Source of the DNA: Aporrectodea caliginosa
Taxonomy: Eukaryota; Annelida; Clitellata; Crassiclitellata; Lumbricidae
Direction of reading: 5' to 3'
DNA length: 64,000 bases
Assembly (NCBI GenBank): GCA_020284085.1
Contig: JACEVL010000469.1
Span: forward strand, 967,501-1,031,500
Below the pieces are notes generated by a model, which had not been told where the DNA came from, ran no database searches, and saw nothing but the letters and a program-made list of their open reading frames with translations. Positions 1 through 10,395 of this stretch are shown here, in pieces; position 1 is the stretch's first letter; each line of letters starts with the position of its first letter. The translations under genes and the position numbers were made by a program.

Positions 1-2
1 TG

Positions 3-1222
3 GGAGAGGAACAGGCGGGTTTCAGAAGAGGAAGGGGAACGGTAGACCAAATATTCACAATCAGGCAACTAGCGGAGAAATACTATGAAAAGAACAAGGT
101 GATTTATAACAACTTTATAGACTTCAGACAGGCTTTTGATAGCATCTGGCAGCAGGGGCTATGGAGAGTGATGAGGAATTATGGAATACCAGAGGAGCTA
201 GTGGAGCTACTAGAGGACCTATATAGCAAGACGGTAAGCGCAGTGAGAGTAGATGGGGAGCTAACGGAATGGTTTCGTGTGCATGTTGGAGTAAGACAAG
301 GCTGCGGTCTATCCCCATACCTATTCAACCTGATATTGGAGGCAATGATGGACATAGCGCTGGCAGATACAGAAATAGGGGTGAGAATAAATGGAACAAT
401 AGTCAACAACCTAAGATTTGCAGACGACATAGATCTGATGGCGGAAAGCGGAAGCCAACTGCAGGAACTAACGACCAGGGTACACGAAAGTAGCAAAAGA
501 TTCGGGCTTAAGATCAATGGAGAGAAGACCAAAACAATGACAATTGGTAAGGAAAAAGAAAAGATAAACATCACCCTGGAAGGAGAGGAGCTGGAACAGG
601 TGACGGAATTTGTGTACCTGGGGGCGTAATTACGGAGGACGCGGAGTCGACAAGGGACATAAGGAAAAGAATTGGGCTGGCGTCAGCAATGTTTGGAAAG
701 CTGAGGAAACTATGGAGATCAGGCAACATCTCAACAAGAACAAAAACCAAACTATACGAAACACTGGTGATACCGGTCCTCACGTATGGAGCAGAGTCTT
801 GGTGCATGAAAAAGGAGGACGAGAGAAGACTCCTGGTGGCGGAGATGGGATGGCTACGAGGACTACTGAATAGATCACGAAGAGAAAAGATACGGAATGA
901 GGTGACACGAGAAGAACTGGGACAGAAGGAAACGGTAGTGGAAAGAATAAAGAAACGAAGACTAACATGGTATGAACATGTGATCAGGATGGAGAACGGA
1001 AGAATGCCGGCAAAGGCGCTGCACGGAGAGGTGGAGGGAACAAGGAGCAGAGGACGTCAGAAGAAGAGATGGATAGATAACGTATACTGGAGGACATAGA
1101 AGACAGAGGATGGGACTTAAGAAGGGCAATAGAACTCGCAAGAGACCGACCGAAATGGAGAAGTTTTGTTAGAGCCTCATCGTCAGCGAATACTTGACGG
1201 AGGAGAAAGAAAGAAAGAAAGA
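3..1222 (+). pseudogene. RTE-type LINE reverse transcriptase, 3' part, frameshifted
   Basis: The reading frame is open from base 3 to about 626 and enters from outside the window. It holds typical non-LTR reverse-transcriptase blocks: GVRQGCGLSPYLFNLIL at about 288-338 and the catalytic FADD at 417-428. The frame then breaks at about 615-626 by a net one-base loss and resumes in another frame through the thumb/C-terminal region (689-1085: MFGKL, VIPVLTYGAESW, GRMPAKALHGEVEGTRSRGR). A second break at about 1085 separates the last 35 codons, which end at the TGA near 1197. The element ends in a short AAAG run. The C-terminal domain with a TRSRGRQ-type motif is characteristic of RTE elements. 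The copy at 52497-53165 on the minus strand shares the same 3' terminus, so both belong to one family. With two frameshifts this copy is dead. Confidence 0.85.
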
Positions 1223-1223
1223 A

Positions 1224-2030
1224 TCTCATCTGGACTTCCACCTATTCCACCCACCTAAACAAATTAAAAATAGCACAAAAAAGCACTACGAATTATAACC
1301 AAATCTCCTGTAAACTCACACACACAACCTCTATTTCAAGAGCTCAAACTTCTAACTATTACACAAATAAGGTTCACTCAGACTTGTGAATTTATGTATA
1401 AATGCCATAATAAACTTTTACCACCTGCATTCATTGACTACTTTCTCCCCATCCAATTTACCACCCTTACAAGAAGTAAACAGGACTACAAACTAATACT
1501 CGTAAGAACAAACACCCGTAAACTATCCATCAAGTATCAAGGCCCTCTACTCTGGAACAACCTACCTCCAAGTATCCGTACCTGCAACACCCTCCCCTGG
1601 TTTAAGCGTTTGCTACGAGCACACACACTGGAGCATGTATTATAGTCTTTAGTTTTTAGTTTTTAGTTAAGATTATATTCATTATTGTATACCTTTTTTC
1701 TTTTTATTTACCGCCTCTAACTACACAAGTCAGTGTTCCCCTTATTCTGTTTAACAATAACCTCCGTCATCTTTTAATTATTCTCCTGTATCATCTTAGG
1801 CCCCCTCTTAGCGGGACTTGTCCCTTTGGGGTGCCTTTTGCTCCCACATCACTTTACTTTGTTAGCTTTTTTGTAACTCATGTTGACCTACTGCTTAATT
1901 GGTTATATTCTTCTTTGATCATTTATCTTCTTCATTACTCAAACATGTTGTACCTCTTAACTATGCTAGAGTTGTGTTTAATCGTTTATGTTTGTTGTGT
2001 TGTCTCTTATCTTATTGTTGGGAACAATAA

Positions 2031-2096
<66 letters not shown>

Positions 2097-2097
2097 G
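1224..2097 (+). mobile_element. CR1-like LINE 3' end with ATTG-repeat tail
   Basis: A 5'-truncated LINE lies directly after the RTE tail. The reading frame from about 1277 to 1645 encodes the C-terminus of a CR1-type reverse transcriptase (ALRIITKSP, FMYKCHNKLLPP, SIKYQGPLLWNNLPPSIR) and ends in a TAG. One base appears to be lost in the A-run near 1275. A 3' UTR of about 390 bp follows, then AATAAATTGATTGATTG and a tetranucleotide tail of about 60 bp (2033-2097). This is the usual microsatellite 3' end of such elements. The tail stops only about 30 bp before the splice acceptor of the next exon, so the insertion sits in the 3' end of that gene's last intron. Confidence 0.8.
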
Positions 2098-2127
2098 TAG
2101 CCTAATGAATTTGCATATATTTGTCAG

Positions 2128-3176
2128 GTAAACTTCGATATATATCGGATCCAGTTTTAGTTCAGACGATTAAAACAAAAGCAGCAGAAGAAGAAAAGAA
2201 AGCGATCTATGGATTGACGATCCTAGACAAAGAATTGTTTGTTTTGAGTGGAAACAGTTCAGAAGTTGAAGTCTACGATTCGATGAGATTGAGTTTCAGT
2301 CGTCGATGGAATTTGGAGGAGTTAACTGATCCATTTGACTTAGGATCCTGCAGCAGAAATAAATGTCTCTACATTTTCGATTGCAAAGACCTCGATCAAT
2401 CGGATCAAATATTGAGAGTTGATCCAAACGGAATATTAATAAAGAAATGGTCAACAGGAGACGATGATAGAATAGCTCTGTCTGTTACAGATGAATCGAA
2501 TGTCATTGTAACCTTTTACGAGAAAAACAAATTAAATGAATATTCGCCAGATGGACAATTGATCCGTGAAATAAATCTTTCATCGTGCGTCGGTATTTCT
2601 GATCTAAACCACGCTATAAAACTGACCAATGGTCATTTCGTAGTCAGTCATGGCAGAGATGATGATGTTGTTGACGATGATGATGATCATGATGATGATC
2701 AAGATTATGATCAAGATTATGATCAAGATTATGATCAAGATTATGATCATGATGACGACCATGTTCATCATGATGATGATCATGGTGATAATCAAGGTGA
2801 TCATGATGAAGAGGAAAGTCCTGATCATGATGAAGATTCTCTGCACAGAGTATGTATAGTGGATGCGGATGGAAAACTTTTGAAGTCATTCGGAGGAACA
2901 TGTGGATCGACCATCGGACAAATGGATTGTCCAGTCTATTTGTCCGTCGACAGAAATGGACTCGTGATGGTCGTTGATAGATGGAACAGTAGAGTTTTGT
3001 TATTGAACTCAGATTTGGAATTTAAAGGAGAAATTCTATCAGGAGAAAAACACGCATTACGATGTCTATATATGATTCTTTTGGATGAGTCAAATGGTCG
3101 ACTGCTTGTGGCTGACAACGAATTTGACTCTGAAAAGATAGCGGGAGATGGAAGAATTTTAATTTTCGATTTATAA
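2128..3176 (+). CDS. NHL-type beta-propeller terminal exon (gene A, 5' exons outside window)
   Basis: This is an open frame of 349 codons ending in TAA. I start it at 2128 because a pyrimidine-containing tract and TTTGTCAG come just before it, and because the homologous exons at 14106 and 27593 start at the same residue in the same phase (phase 1, so one base of the first codon comes from the previous exon). The product resembles the NHL/propeller C-terminus of TRIM-NHL proteins. Blade-like units recur: ILRVDPNGILIKKW, KLNEYSPDGQLIREI, RVCIVDADGKLLKSFGG, PVYLSVDRNGLVMVVDRWNSRVLLL and GRLLVADNEFDS. Between two strands at about 2656-2838 lies an insert of about 61 residues, almost only Asp and His, including four DQDY units. 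No RING, B-box or CARD exon for this copy is in the window because upstream DNA is LINE sequence. It is probably the last exon of a TRIM-like gene, and could be a pseudogene if the 5' part is lost. The frame itself is intact. Confidence 0.8.
2656..2841 (+). repeat. Coding GAT/CAT repeat (Asp/His-rich loop) in gene A
   Basis: Imperfect trinucleotide runs of GAT/GAC/CAT, with a 12-bp unit (GATCAAGATTAT) repeated about four times, sit in frame in the propeller exon. They encode an acidic, histidine-rich loop. The frame is kept through the entire repeat, and codon changes stay within Asp/His/Gln/Tyr. The same loop position is expanded in gene B and short in copies C and D. Confidence 0.85.
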
Positions 3177-3815
3177 ATTCACGATTTTACACAAAATTCA
3201 GGAACTCAAAATTGTTTCACTTTATCGTATATTTTCTATTATTTATAGTACAACTGATCTTGTTGTTCAGCGTAAACGTCATGTGGCTGACAATGAATTG
3301 GACTCTATGAAGAAGATAATAGTTGGACGATTTTTAGTCTTAACTTTAAATGAGTTATTAATGTTACAGAAAATTTATGTACTTAAAATCTATTATTTCA
3401 TTGCAGATTTTCTATAATTCAAAGTTAATCATCTCACGTTCTTTTTGAGAATCGCGATTGCTTATTTGTATTCATTTGTGTTTGAGTTTCGATTCATGGT
3501 GCACCACTAAGAATTGATAAGTAATCCAGTAGGCCTGCCCTCGGTAGTTTAAATGTATGTCCAGCTGTTGATAGGTGTTGTCGTGGTTTTATTTAACCCG
3601 AAATAACATTCGAACCCAGGGCAACACCTTTGAGCCTTATGTTTACAGAGATGTATGGGCTGAAATGAAAGTGATCACAATACATGTATTTATCGCGGTT
3701 GAAAGTTTGAAAACTTGCTCAAGATTTTGGCTGGGAGTATTTGCCACACAAAGTTGGTTGAGACGGTAGTAAGCTTAGTGGCTCAATGGATGGCGGTAGT
3801 GATGGAAAGTTACAA
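3177..3815 (+). repeat. 3' flank of gene A, shared with the 3' flank of gene B; relic of last propeller repeat
   Basis: The stretch aligns piecewise with 15075-16200 behind gene B: the segment CACAAAATTCAGGAACTC, the block around 3250-3350, and 3390-3800. Within it, 3280-3350 resembles the end of the propeller exon (reading like VADNELDS followed by a GGACGATTTTTA tract), so it is a broken second copy of the exon's 3' end. Shared flanks show that A and B arose by tandem segmental duplication, not by retroposition. Confidence 0.65.
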
Positions 3816-3984
3816 ATCGTTGCCTGGTTGGTCTTTTGTTTTTCACTTGTTTTCTTCTTTTGTATTAGTGTTTGATTAGTTGCATAGTTTAGTATTTGGC
3901 CAGCATTTTCTGTTCTCCTATGTTCTTTGTCGATAGAGTAATTGACTAGTTAATGAGCAGTATTATGCCACATTTGTAATTTAT

Positions 3985-4620
3985 TTACGCTAGATGATCC
4001 AGATGATATTTACTGTTCACACTGTGAATATTGGTTTCATCGTTACTGCTTAAATTCAAGCACTGTTCAATGAGTGTTCATTCTTATATCTATATCCCAT
4101 GGTGCTGTGATTCGTGTCATTTGAATAACCTTCCATTTGCCATAAATGACTTTTTGAATTTACCAGAGTCTGTATCTTCCAATGTATTACGTCACTCTGG
4201 TCTGTCTTTACAATCATCTGAACTATTAAGTGATATGTTTAAGAAGAAGGTGATCAAACTTGACCTTGTATTTAATCCCATTGATCCAGATGATGAAAAT
4301 AATCCTGAGGACAGAGCATTTCTGCAGGCTCAGCTTGGAGATGGATGGATGTCAAGGTCCTGTGGTATTAATACAGCAGCTGAGTTATTTTGAATCTGAT
4401 TCTTCAGTTCGTTATAACTTTGACATAGACTACGTTGAAACTCTGAGTCTGCTGATGAAGCAGAAACCCCAAAGACTAAAAGACCTCGCCCAAAGAATAT
4501 TATCAGTCCGCAAGTATCAGCAGCTCTTGATCGAATGAAGGTCAGTGATAGAAATGCGTGGAAGCAGTACAGCAGCATTTAGTTGGAATGTCAGTAGACT
4601 GAAGAAAGGTTGAGTGTGGT
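3985..4620 (+). pseudogene. Degenerate transposon-derived ORF with PHD-like zinc finger
   Basis: A Cys/His pattern DDIYCSHCEYWFHRYCL occurs at about 3995-4050. After a frame change, WCCDSCHLNNLPF follows at about 4100-4140. Together this is a PHD-finger-like arrangement as found in ORF1 or N-terminal parts of several LINEs. Downstream frames (4260-4540) continue with acidic, low-similarity sequence and several frame changes. I read it as a decayed mobile-element ORF and cannot assign the family. Confidence 0.45.
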
Positions 4621-6283
4621 GAATGATAGTACAAAAAGGGGAGTGGCACTGATCCAAGAAAAATTCAAATTCTGACCAAGGATAAAGGTCAAAAGCAGTC
4701 CTTGCTCCAGATGGTGTCCGAGCATCGAAAAAAGTTTCCGGACCCCAAAAAGTCAACGGTCACAAAATGGACCAATAAATATTTTAATGTGCAAATGTTT
4801 TAATCAAACTTACAAGGCTGAATAATGCTCACCAGTACTTTTTAATTATTCTACTTTTAAACATAACAATTTAAAATGTACTTTCTCTTACACAAAATAC
4901 AAAAATATTGGCATGTCGCAATTGTGCTTACCTTGTCTAAAATTTAGAAAAATTGTCATCTCATGTGGCACGCCTAAACGATGGAATATCTTTATTATAT
5001 TTTGCACACTAGCTTAGTTTATCAATAGGAACATAACCTGGGGCTGTCCCATCAATTTATCGAAAATAATTTTTTTGAGCACCACCCTATTATAGAAGAG
5101 CTTTGTCTTTTAAAATTCACTTTAACAAAGTGTTAGGTGCCACCGCATATACTTTTTAACACTTGAAGTCCTAATGGATTCGTCATTCATAGCAACGCCA
5201 TCCGCAGACAGTTTTTTCTCTCTGCGATCCCGTAATTTACACAGTTGTATCAAACATCGAAATGAAGACTAGGCTAAAGGCCAGTTACAAGTACGTGCAG
5301 CGAGATCAGTCTTCATTCATTCAAATAAAACAAGTCAGTCTAACACCTTTATTGAACCAAGTGTAAATATTAGGCTACATGTTGCAAGACACATCAATGA
5401 ACAAGTATCAAAGGGCAATTCCAGAAGGAGCAGTCATGTTCCGCGAGTAGAGGCCCAGATTCCAGAGTTTGTCAAAGGCAGTAACACTAACATCAATGTT
5501 ATAACGTAAATCATCAGCAGATCCATTAAAAACATTGTTAAGATAAGATTTATTAAACTGGTGCTAGTGCAAAAACAGTGCTCAACGGAAGAATTTAGTT
5601 AAGTAAAATGAAGATAAGGCGTGTAAGTGAAACTAGAGTATGCTCGTATACCCTCGACTTAGGCCTACTGGCCCCTCCCAACGACCGATACATGCATGTA
5701 GGCTATGCGTTATTCCTTCTTTGTCTTATGCCTCGAGCCAACTGTAGAACGAAAACATTTAAGCCTTTTCCTTAGTTTCGATGCAGATGAGCTTAAATTA
5801 CTTTTTCACTTTGCTATATCTTAAATATTATTTTTAAAGGAAATTTAATGCATCCAGTACGAGAATATTAATGAACTAAAACACACTTTAGGCCTACTGT
5901 CTGTGGTATTTATTGGTGCTAAACATCAGGTTTGAATACCTGCTATGTCTTGCGCTATATATCACGTTTGCCTGTCGAAGTTAATCGGCCTAGACTCAAT
6001 GTGCAATAGACACGTGACGTTGAGGATTATTTAGTGGCACGGTGCATAGTCACAGTCAGAATTTTACAGTCATAGTCTATTAATATTATACTCTACAGTT
6101 AATACTAGTTTTATAACAGACTAATTAGTTCGATCGAGAGTTCGCGATTTTAATCCGATATAAATTTCTTCTAGCATTCAATACGACATTTACATTTGAT
6201 AGCCAAGCGTTCAGTAGGCCTATAGGTCTACCAGTTGTGAAATCGAAAGTGCTTTCGATTTTAGGATCTGTCTATAATAGAAA
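4621..6283. other. Intergenic/upstream region of gene B, no gene seen
   Basis: AT-rich sequence without a convincing coding frame, containing several TAGGCCTA words (for example near 5661 and 5889). It should hold the promoter and 5' UTR of the TRIM-like gene that starts at 6284. I see only a weak TATA-like GATATAAAT near 6158 and no supported start site. Confidence 0.4.
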
Positions 6284-7427
6284 ATGGCTGCAAAAGACTT
6301 AGACAGTGATGATATTAAAAAGCAAGAGGTGGACGATATAACTACATGTTGTATATGCACCGAAGTCTACACCGATCCGAAGGCATTGCCATGCATTCAT
6401 ACATTCTGCATGAAATGTATCCAAGCGACTGGACTTAAAGCCAAGAAAGAACCTGGAGATGAAATGCCTTGCCCCATATGTAGACGGCTATTCAAGATTC
6501 CACCAGAAGGGTTTCAAGGATTACCCAAACATTTCTTCATCGAGAGGCTGATACAAGTATCAACTGTTTCAGCTAAGTCTGCAACACCGAGAGCGATATG
6601 TGATGCATGCCTGGAAGATGAGAACGAAGGAACGGGTAAAGAAATTCCAGCAGCTGATAAATACTGTGTTGACTGCAAGCACAAGTTGTGCGAAGAATGC
6701 TGCACTGAACATAGAAAATTTAAATTGACAAAGAATCATAAATTGATACCATTAAATGAGCATGAACGTGGCCAAAAAGTGACGACCGATCTAGCACCAA
6801 GTGCTTGTCAACTGCATGAACAAAAGGTTTTGGATGTATATTGTGCTGATTGCGAAACAGTTGTCTGCGCCATCTGCTTCATTGATGACCATTTTAATCA
6901 TAAAGGTTCTCATGTTAACAAATTCGTGGATGGCTTTCGAAAACAGATCGAAAGCAACTATAAGGCAATAACTGAGTGCAGATCTAAGGCTGACTTGAAA
7001 AAGGCAGAACTCCAGAAGGCGAAGGAAGATATACAGGATCGAGTTGGAACATTAGAGTGTGATATAGAGAACAGAAAAGATGAAGTGAGACAGTTTACAG
7101 ATAAACATGCAGCTTCTCTTCTGCAAGATCTATGTTCGATAAGGCAAAGCAAACTGAAAGAAATCCAATTGGAAAATGATGACATTGATACATACCTATC
7201 AAGTTTAGAAACATACAATTCTTATTGTCAGAATATAATGGCTAAAGGATCAGCTAGCGACATCTGTAGCGCATTCTCTGACTTATCTGCCAGAGCAGTA
7301 GAGTTGCAACAACAATTGCAACCTACGACTGAAACAGAAATTCAGTCGTTTAATTTCTGCTTTAGAAAATCAGAACTCGAACAGTTCCTAGAGGAAAGCT
7401 GTGACAACTTGATTGGTGAAATTCAAG
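6284..7427 (+). CDS. TRIM-like RING/B-box/coiled-coil protein with NHL propeller, exon 1 (gene B)
   Basis: The start ATG (AAAATGGCT) is followed by 381 codons plus one base. A RING finger at residues 22-66 has the C3HC4 pattern (C22, C25, C37, H39, C42, C45, C63, C66). A first B-box lies at about 106-152 (CDAC, CVDC, CEECC, H143, H152) and a second at about 175-210 (C175, H178, CADC, CAIC, H203, H210). A long coiled coil rich in K/E follows from about 216 to 300. The exon ends CAAG|GTCAGT, a phase 1 donor. Joined to exons at 8937-9188 and 14106-15073 it gives a protein of about 787 residues: RING, B-box, B-box, coiled coil, propeller. By family this should be a RING E3 ubiquitin ligase or a TRIM-type scaffold, with the propeller binding the target. 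Substrate and pathway are not shown by sequence. Confidence 0.9.
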
Positions 7428-7489
7428 GTCAGTGGCTTTATATGTTAACATTATGTTAATATCAAAAGCTCACGGTAATACAATGTCAT

Positions 7490-7700
7490 GTTCACGGCCT
7501 TCACGGTCAACGACTGCTTGATGTTCGAGCTACTACCCTCGCACGACTACTCTACGCCTCCACCGTTTGGTGGGGATTAACCAATGTGGGGAAGCGCAAC
7601 CGCCTTAATGGTCTAAGAAAATTACCAGTTCTGGCTTCCTTCCTGTTGACTTTCATTCTTTTGAAGAACACTGCTTAATAGAAAAAGGCCACAGATAAGC
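7490..7700 (+). mobile_element. CR1/L2-like LINE fragment in intron 1 of gene B
   Basis: A short translated stretch reads like the LINE C-terminal block LLDVRATTLARLLYASTVWWG, then NRLNGL and, after frame changes, SFHSFEEHCLIE. This is a small decayed fragment with no ends visible. Confidence 0.55.
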
Positions 7701-8093
7701 CAAATGTTGTTGTATTTGGGTGATTCTTTTACCTGTTCTATGGCCATTTTCTATTAATTTTGACCTCTTGACTTTGAAATAACCTTGGATTATGTTAACT
7801 TTTTAGTATTGTGTCTTGTTGAATGTAGACAGGTAAAAGAATCACCCAACTAGAGCAATATTTGGCTGAGTTATGGTAATTTCCTCTGATTTTCCTCTTA
7901 AATTGATCCTTATGACCCAAAAAATAACCTTGGATTGTCTTATATTTGCTTCTTATCACAGGCAGCCCTTATCAAGGCGAGAAACCCATGAAATAAATTA
8001 ATCAGTTTCAACAATAGTTATTGACTGAGATTTGGCCATTTTTCTCTGAATTTTGCTAGATTAAATTTTTCTGACCTTAAAATTACCTCGAAT

Positions 8094-8697
8094 GGTCTAC
8101 GTTCAAAACCGCGATCAGAAAACAGCGATCGTCAAAACCGCGATTACAAAACAGCGATGCACAAAACAACCACGACTGCATAAAATAGCGATCATCAAAA
8201 CAGCGATTAAATTCGAAGATTGACTTATTTAATGTACGTTGATTGGTCCTGATTGCGAACCTAATTATCGTTAATTATTGTTATTAAATCATTTGAAGTT
8301 GTTGGAGTGAGAGTAGAATTGACAGCGTTGATTGGTCCTGATTGCGAACTTTATTGAACTTAAAATGTTGCTGTTAAGTACTTGACCAAATCCATCTCGA
8401 AGAATCTATGTGCACAGAAACTGCAGACAAAATAAAAAGAATCGTCGGCGATTACACTAATCGACGTATAACTTGGTGGAATTGGACATACTTTAAGTCT
8501 TCAAATTTAACAAAACACATTTGTAATAATTTATGTATACTTCGTGATACATTTAGGCCTAAAACTTTCTATAATAAATCGGTGAAATCGCTGTTTTGGT
8601 GATCGCTATTTTATGCAGTCGCTGTTTTGTGCATCGCTATTTCGTGATCGCGGTTTTGACGATCGCTGTTTTGTGATCGCGGTTTTGAACGTAAGCC
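8094..8697. mobile_element. Foldback element 1 (hAT-like, CAAAACNGCGATC iterons)
   Basis: The left arm, about 8094-8215, begins GGTCTACGTTCAAAACCGCG. The right arm, about 8585-8697, is its inverted complement and reads GGCTTACGTTCAAAACCGCG on the other strand. Both arms are strings of a 13-14 bp word, CAAAAC(A/C)GCGATC. The element is flanked by an exact 8-bp duplication CCTCGAAT at 8086-8093 and 8698-8705, the length typical of hAT transposition. The centre has a direct repeat (TTGATTGGTCCTGATTGCGA near 8240 and 8325) and no transposase. It lies in intron 1 of gene B. Confidence 0.85.
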
Positions 8698-8936
8698 CCT
8701 CGAATGACCCTGAATTTAGTGTCTATATTTTTCAGAGAAATAGCCATCGTCGAGACAATCAAAACAATAAAGTTCATCCAAATCCGATGCTTTGTTCATT
8801 AATTGTGATAAACAAAGTAAGTCGACAATGGACCGAAGTTCCAAGATCCAAGCATTGGCACCTTCAGTCCTCTGAATTTAAGTACTCTATGTACTGAATA
8901 CATATTCTGTTGCAAAGTTATCGTTGTTATTTTTAG

Positions 8937-9188
8937 ATGAAGGTGAGTCGAGGCAAAAGGAAAGAAGTAAACAAAGTCTATTAGCAGAACAAAGTAACGA
9001 AATTGATCGCCTGAGAAAAGAAATCGAAAACGAAAGGACAGAGAAGGAGAGTTTGCAATCAGTAAACGAGCAGCTCAGAATTAGTATAAATAACGAAGTA
9101 CAGGCTAATCAGGCGTATAAGACGACAATCAAGACATTAGGAGACAACGTTGAGAAACTCAGACAAGAACTATCGAGGATGAAGCAAG
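8937..9188 (+). CDS. Gene B exon 2, coiled coil
   Basis: The acceptor TTATTTTTAG at 8936 opens a phase 1 frame of 252 bp that ends ATGAAGCAAG|GTAAGC, again phase 1, so the exon is symmetric. It encodes about 84 residues of continuous heptad-like sequence rich in Glu/Lys/Gln/Leu (SKQSLLAEQSNEIDRLRKEI, LGDNVEKLRQELSRMK), a second coiled coil between the B-box exon and the propeller exon. It takes the same place as the 29433-29675 exon of gene C but its sequence differs. Confidence 0.85.
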
Positions 9189-9410
9189 GTAAGCAAACAT
9201 TAAACTAATCTAATCGAACGACATCATAGCGCCGTTAATAATGCTGAAGCATGGCCCTGTAGATGTTGACAATATCCAGAGGGCCATGGCTCAAGGCGCC
9301 AGTCGATGGTCACTTGAAACCTTATTGAAACATTGAAGTCTATACATTGTATTGGTCCGGTCGAAATCCGATGAGTGAGGTACCGTAAACGAGAAGTTAG
9401 TCTACAGTGG

Positions 9411-10395
9411 CAGTACCGGCCTTACCATTCTGCGAACCGTGCAATTGCACAGGGCCCGCAAATTTGGGGCCCAAACATTTCAGAAAATTAACATGAACAA
9501 GACACCCTAATAATAATAGGCCAATTATGGTTTCAATAAAATCTTCTCTTTATAAAAAAATAAAAAAGTCAAATGGTACAAACTTAATTTTCTGCGACAT
9601 TTTATGTGACATTTTCGGGCCCCGTTATTAGTGGAGAGGCCCGAAAATCTCACAGTAAAACCTGTGCTATTTTTGGGCCCCCTATTAAGGGGCCCGAAAG
9701 TGTCACAGAAAATTAACATGAACAAGACAACCTAATAATGATGTTATGGTTTCAGTTTAATGTTCTACTCTGTATTTTGTCAAAACATAAGCCAAATGGT
9801 ACCATGTTGAAACCATTTGACTTTTATTTTTTGACATAATATTATAATATTATATTGTCGCAAAAGATAATATTGGGTGCTGAAATGATTACCATTTCTG
9901 CACCCAGAAACAGTTATACGTACTCTGCTATAGTTTGCTTAAATGTTAAGTGAGAAATTTTACGTCTTGAATACCTGTGTCCGCGAGCAATGGCGAGAAA
10001 AAGTAAGGGTCTCTGGTCCAAATAGTTTCAAAACTACTGTAACAGTTGTACGCGACTGTGTACGGTACTTTTGTTAATTATTTTATATTATTTCTTTTAG
10101 ATTTTCTATTTTTAGGGTTTATTATTTCATTTCATTTCATTTCATTTCATTTCAGATATTTATATAGCGCCCCTTCAAGATTTCTACTCAGAGGCGCTCC
10201 CGACTACAGCGCGGACACTGAATCGGAGTTTCACGCCGAAGCGCATGAGCAATTGCGAGTGAAGGACTTGCCCAGGGTCCCTACGCGGCGGCTTGAGGTA
10301 GATTCGATCATTCGAACCCGCAATCCTCCGGCTGCAAGGCACCGAACATACCCCTACACCACCGCGCCCCACATAATATTTAGCACACATATGTA
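9411..10395. repeat. Unclassified repeat with GGGCCC-rich inverted and direct repeats
   Basis: The block CAGAAAATTAACATGAACAAGACA occurs near 9480 and again near 9705. Between them are short inverted pairs (GGGCCCCCTATTAAGGGGCCC). The phrase GCACAGGGCCCGCAA recurs at about 9448 and 11662, which suggests the mariner at 10396-11599 inserted into a larger element reaching about 11710. The family is not recognised. Confidence 0.4.
10110..10310 (-). mobile_element. L2-like LINE 3' end (minus strand)
   Basis: On the minus strand the frame ends ...FSVRAVVGSASE-stop, followed by GGGGCGCTATATAAAT and an AAATG pentanucleotide tail. The same C-terminus (VAVGSASE-stop) and the same GGCGCTATATAAAT stem occur at 19245-19300. 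The element is 5'-truncated. Confidence 0.7.
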
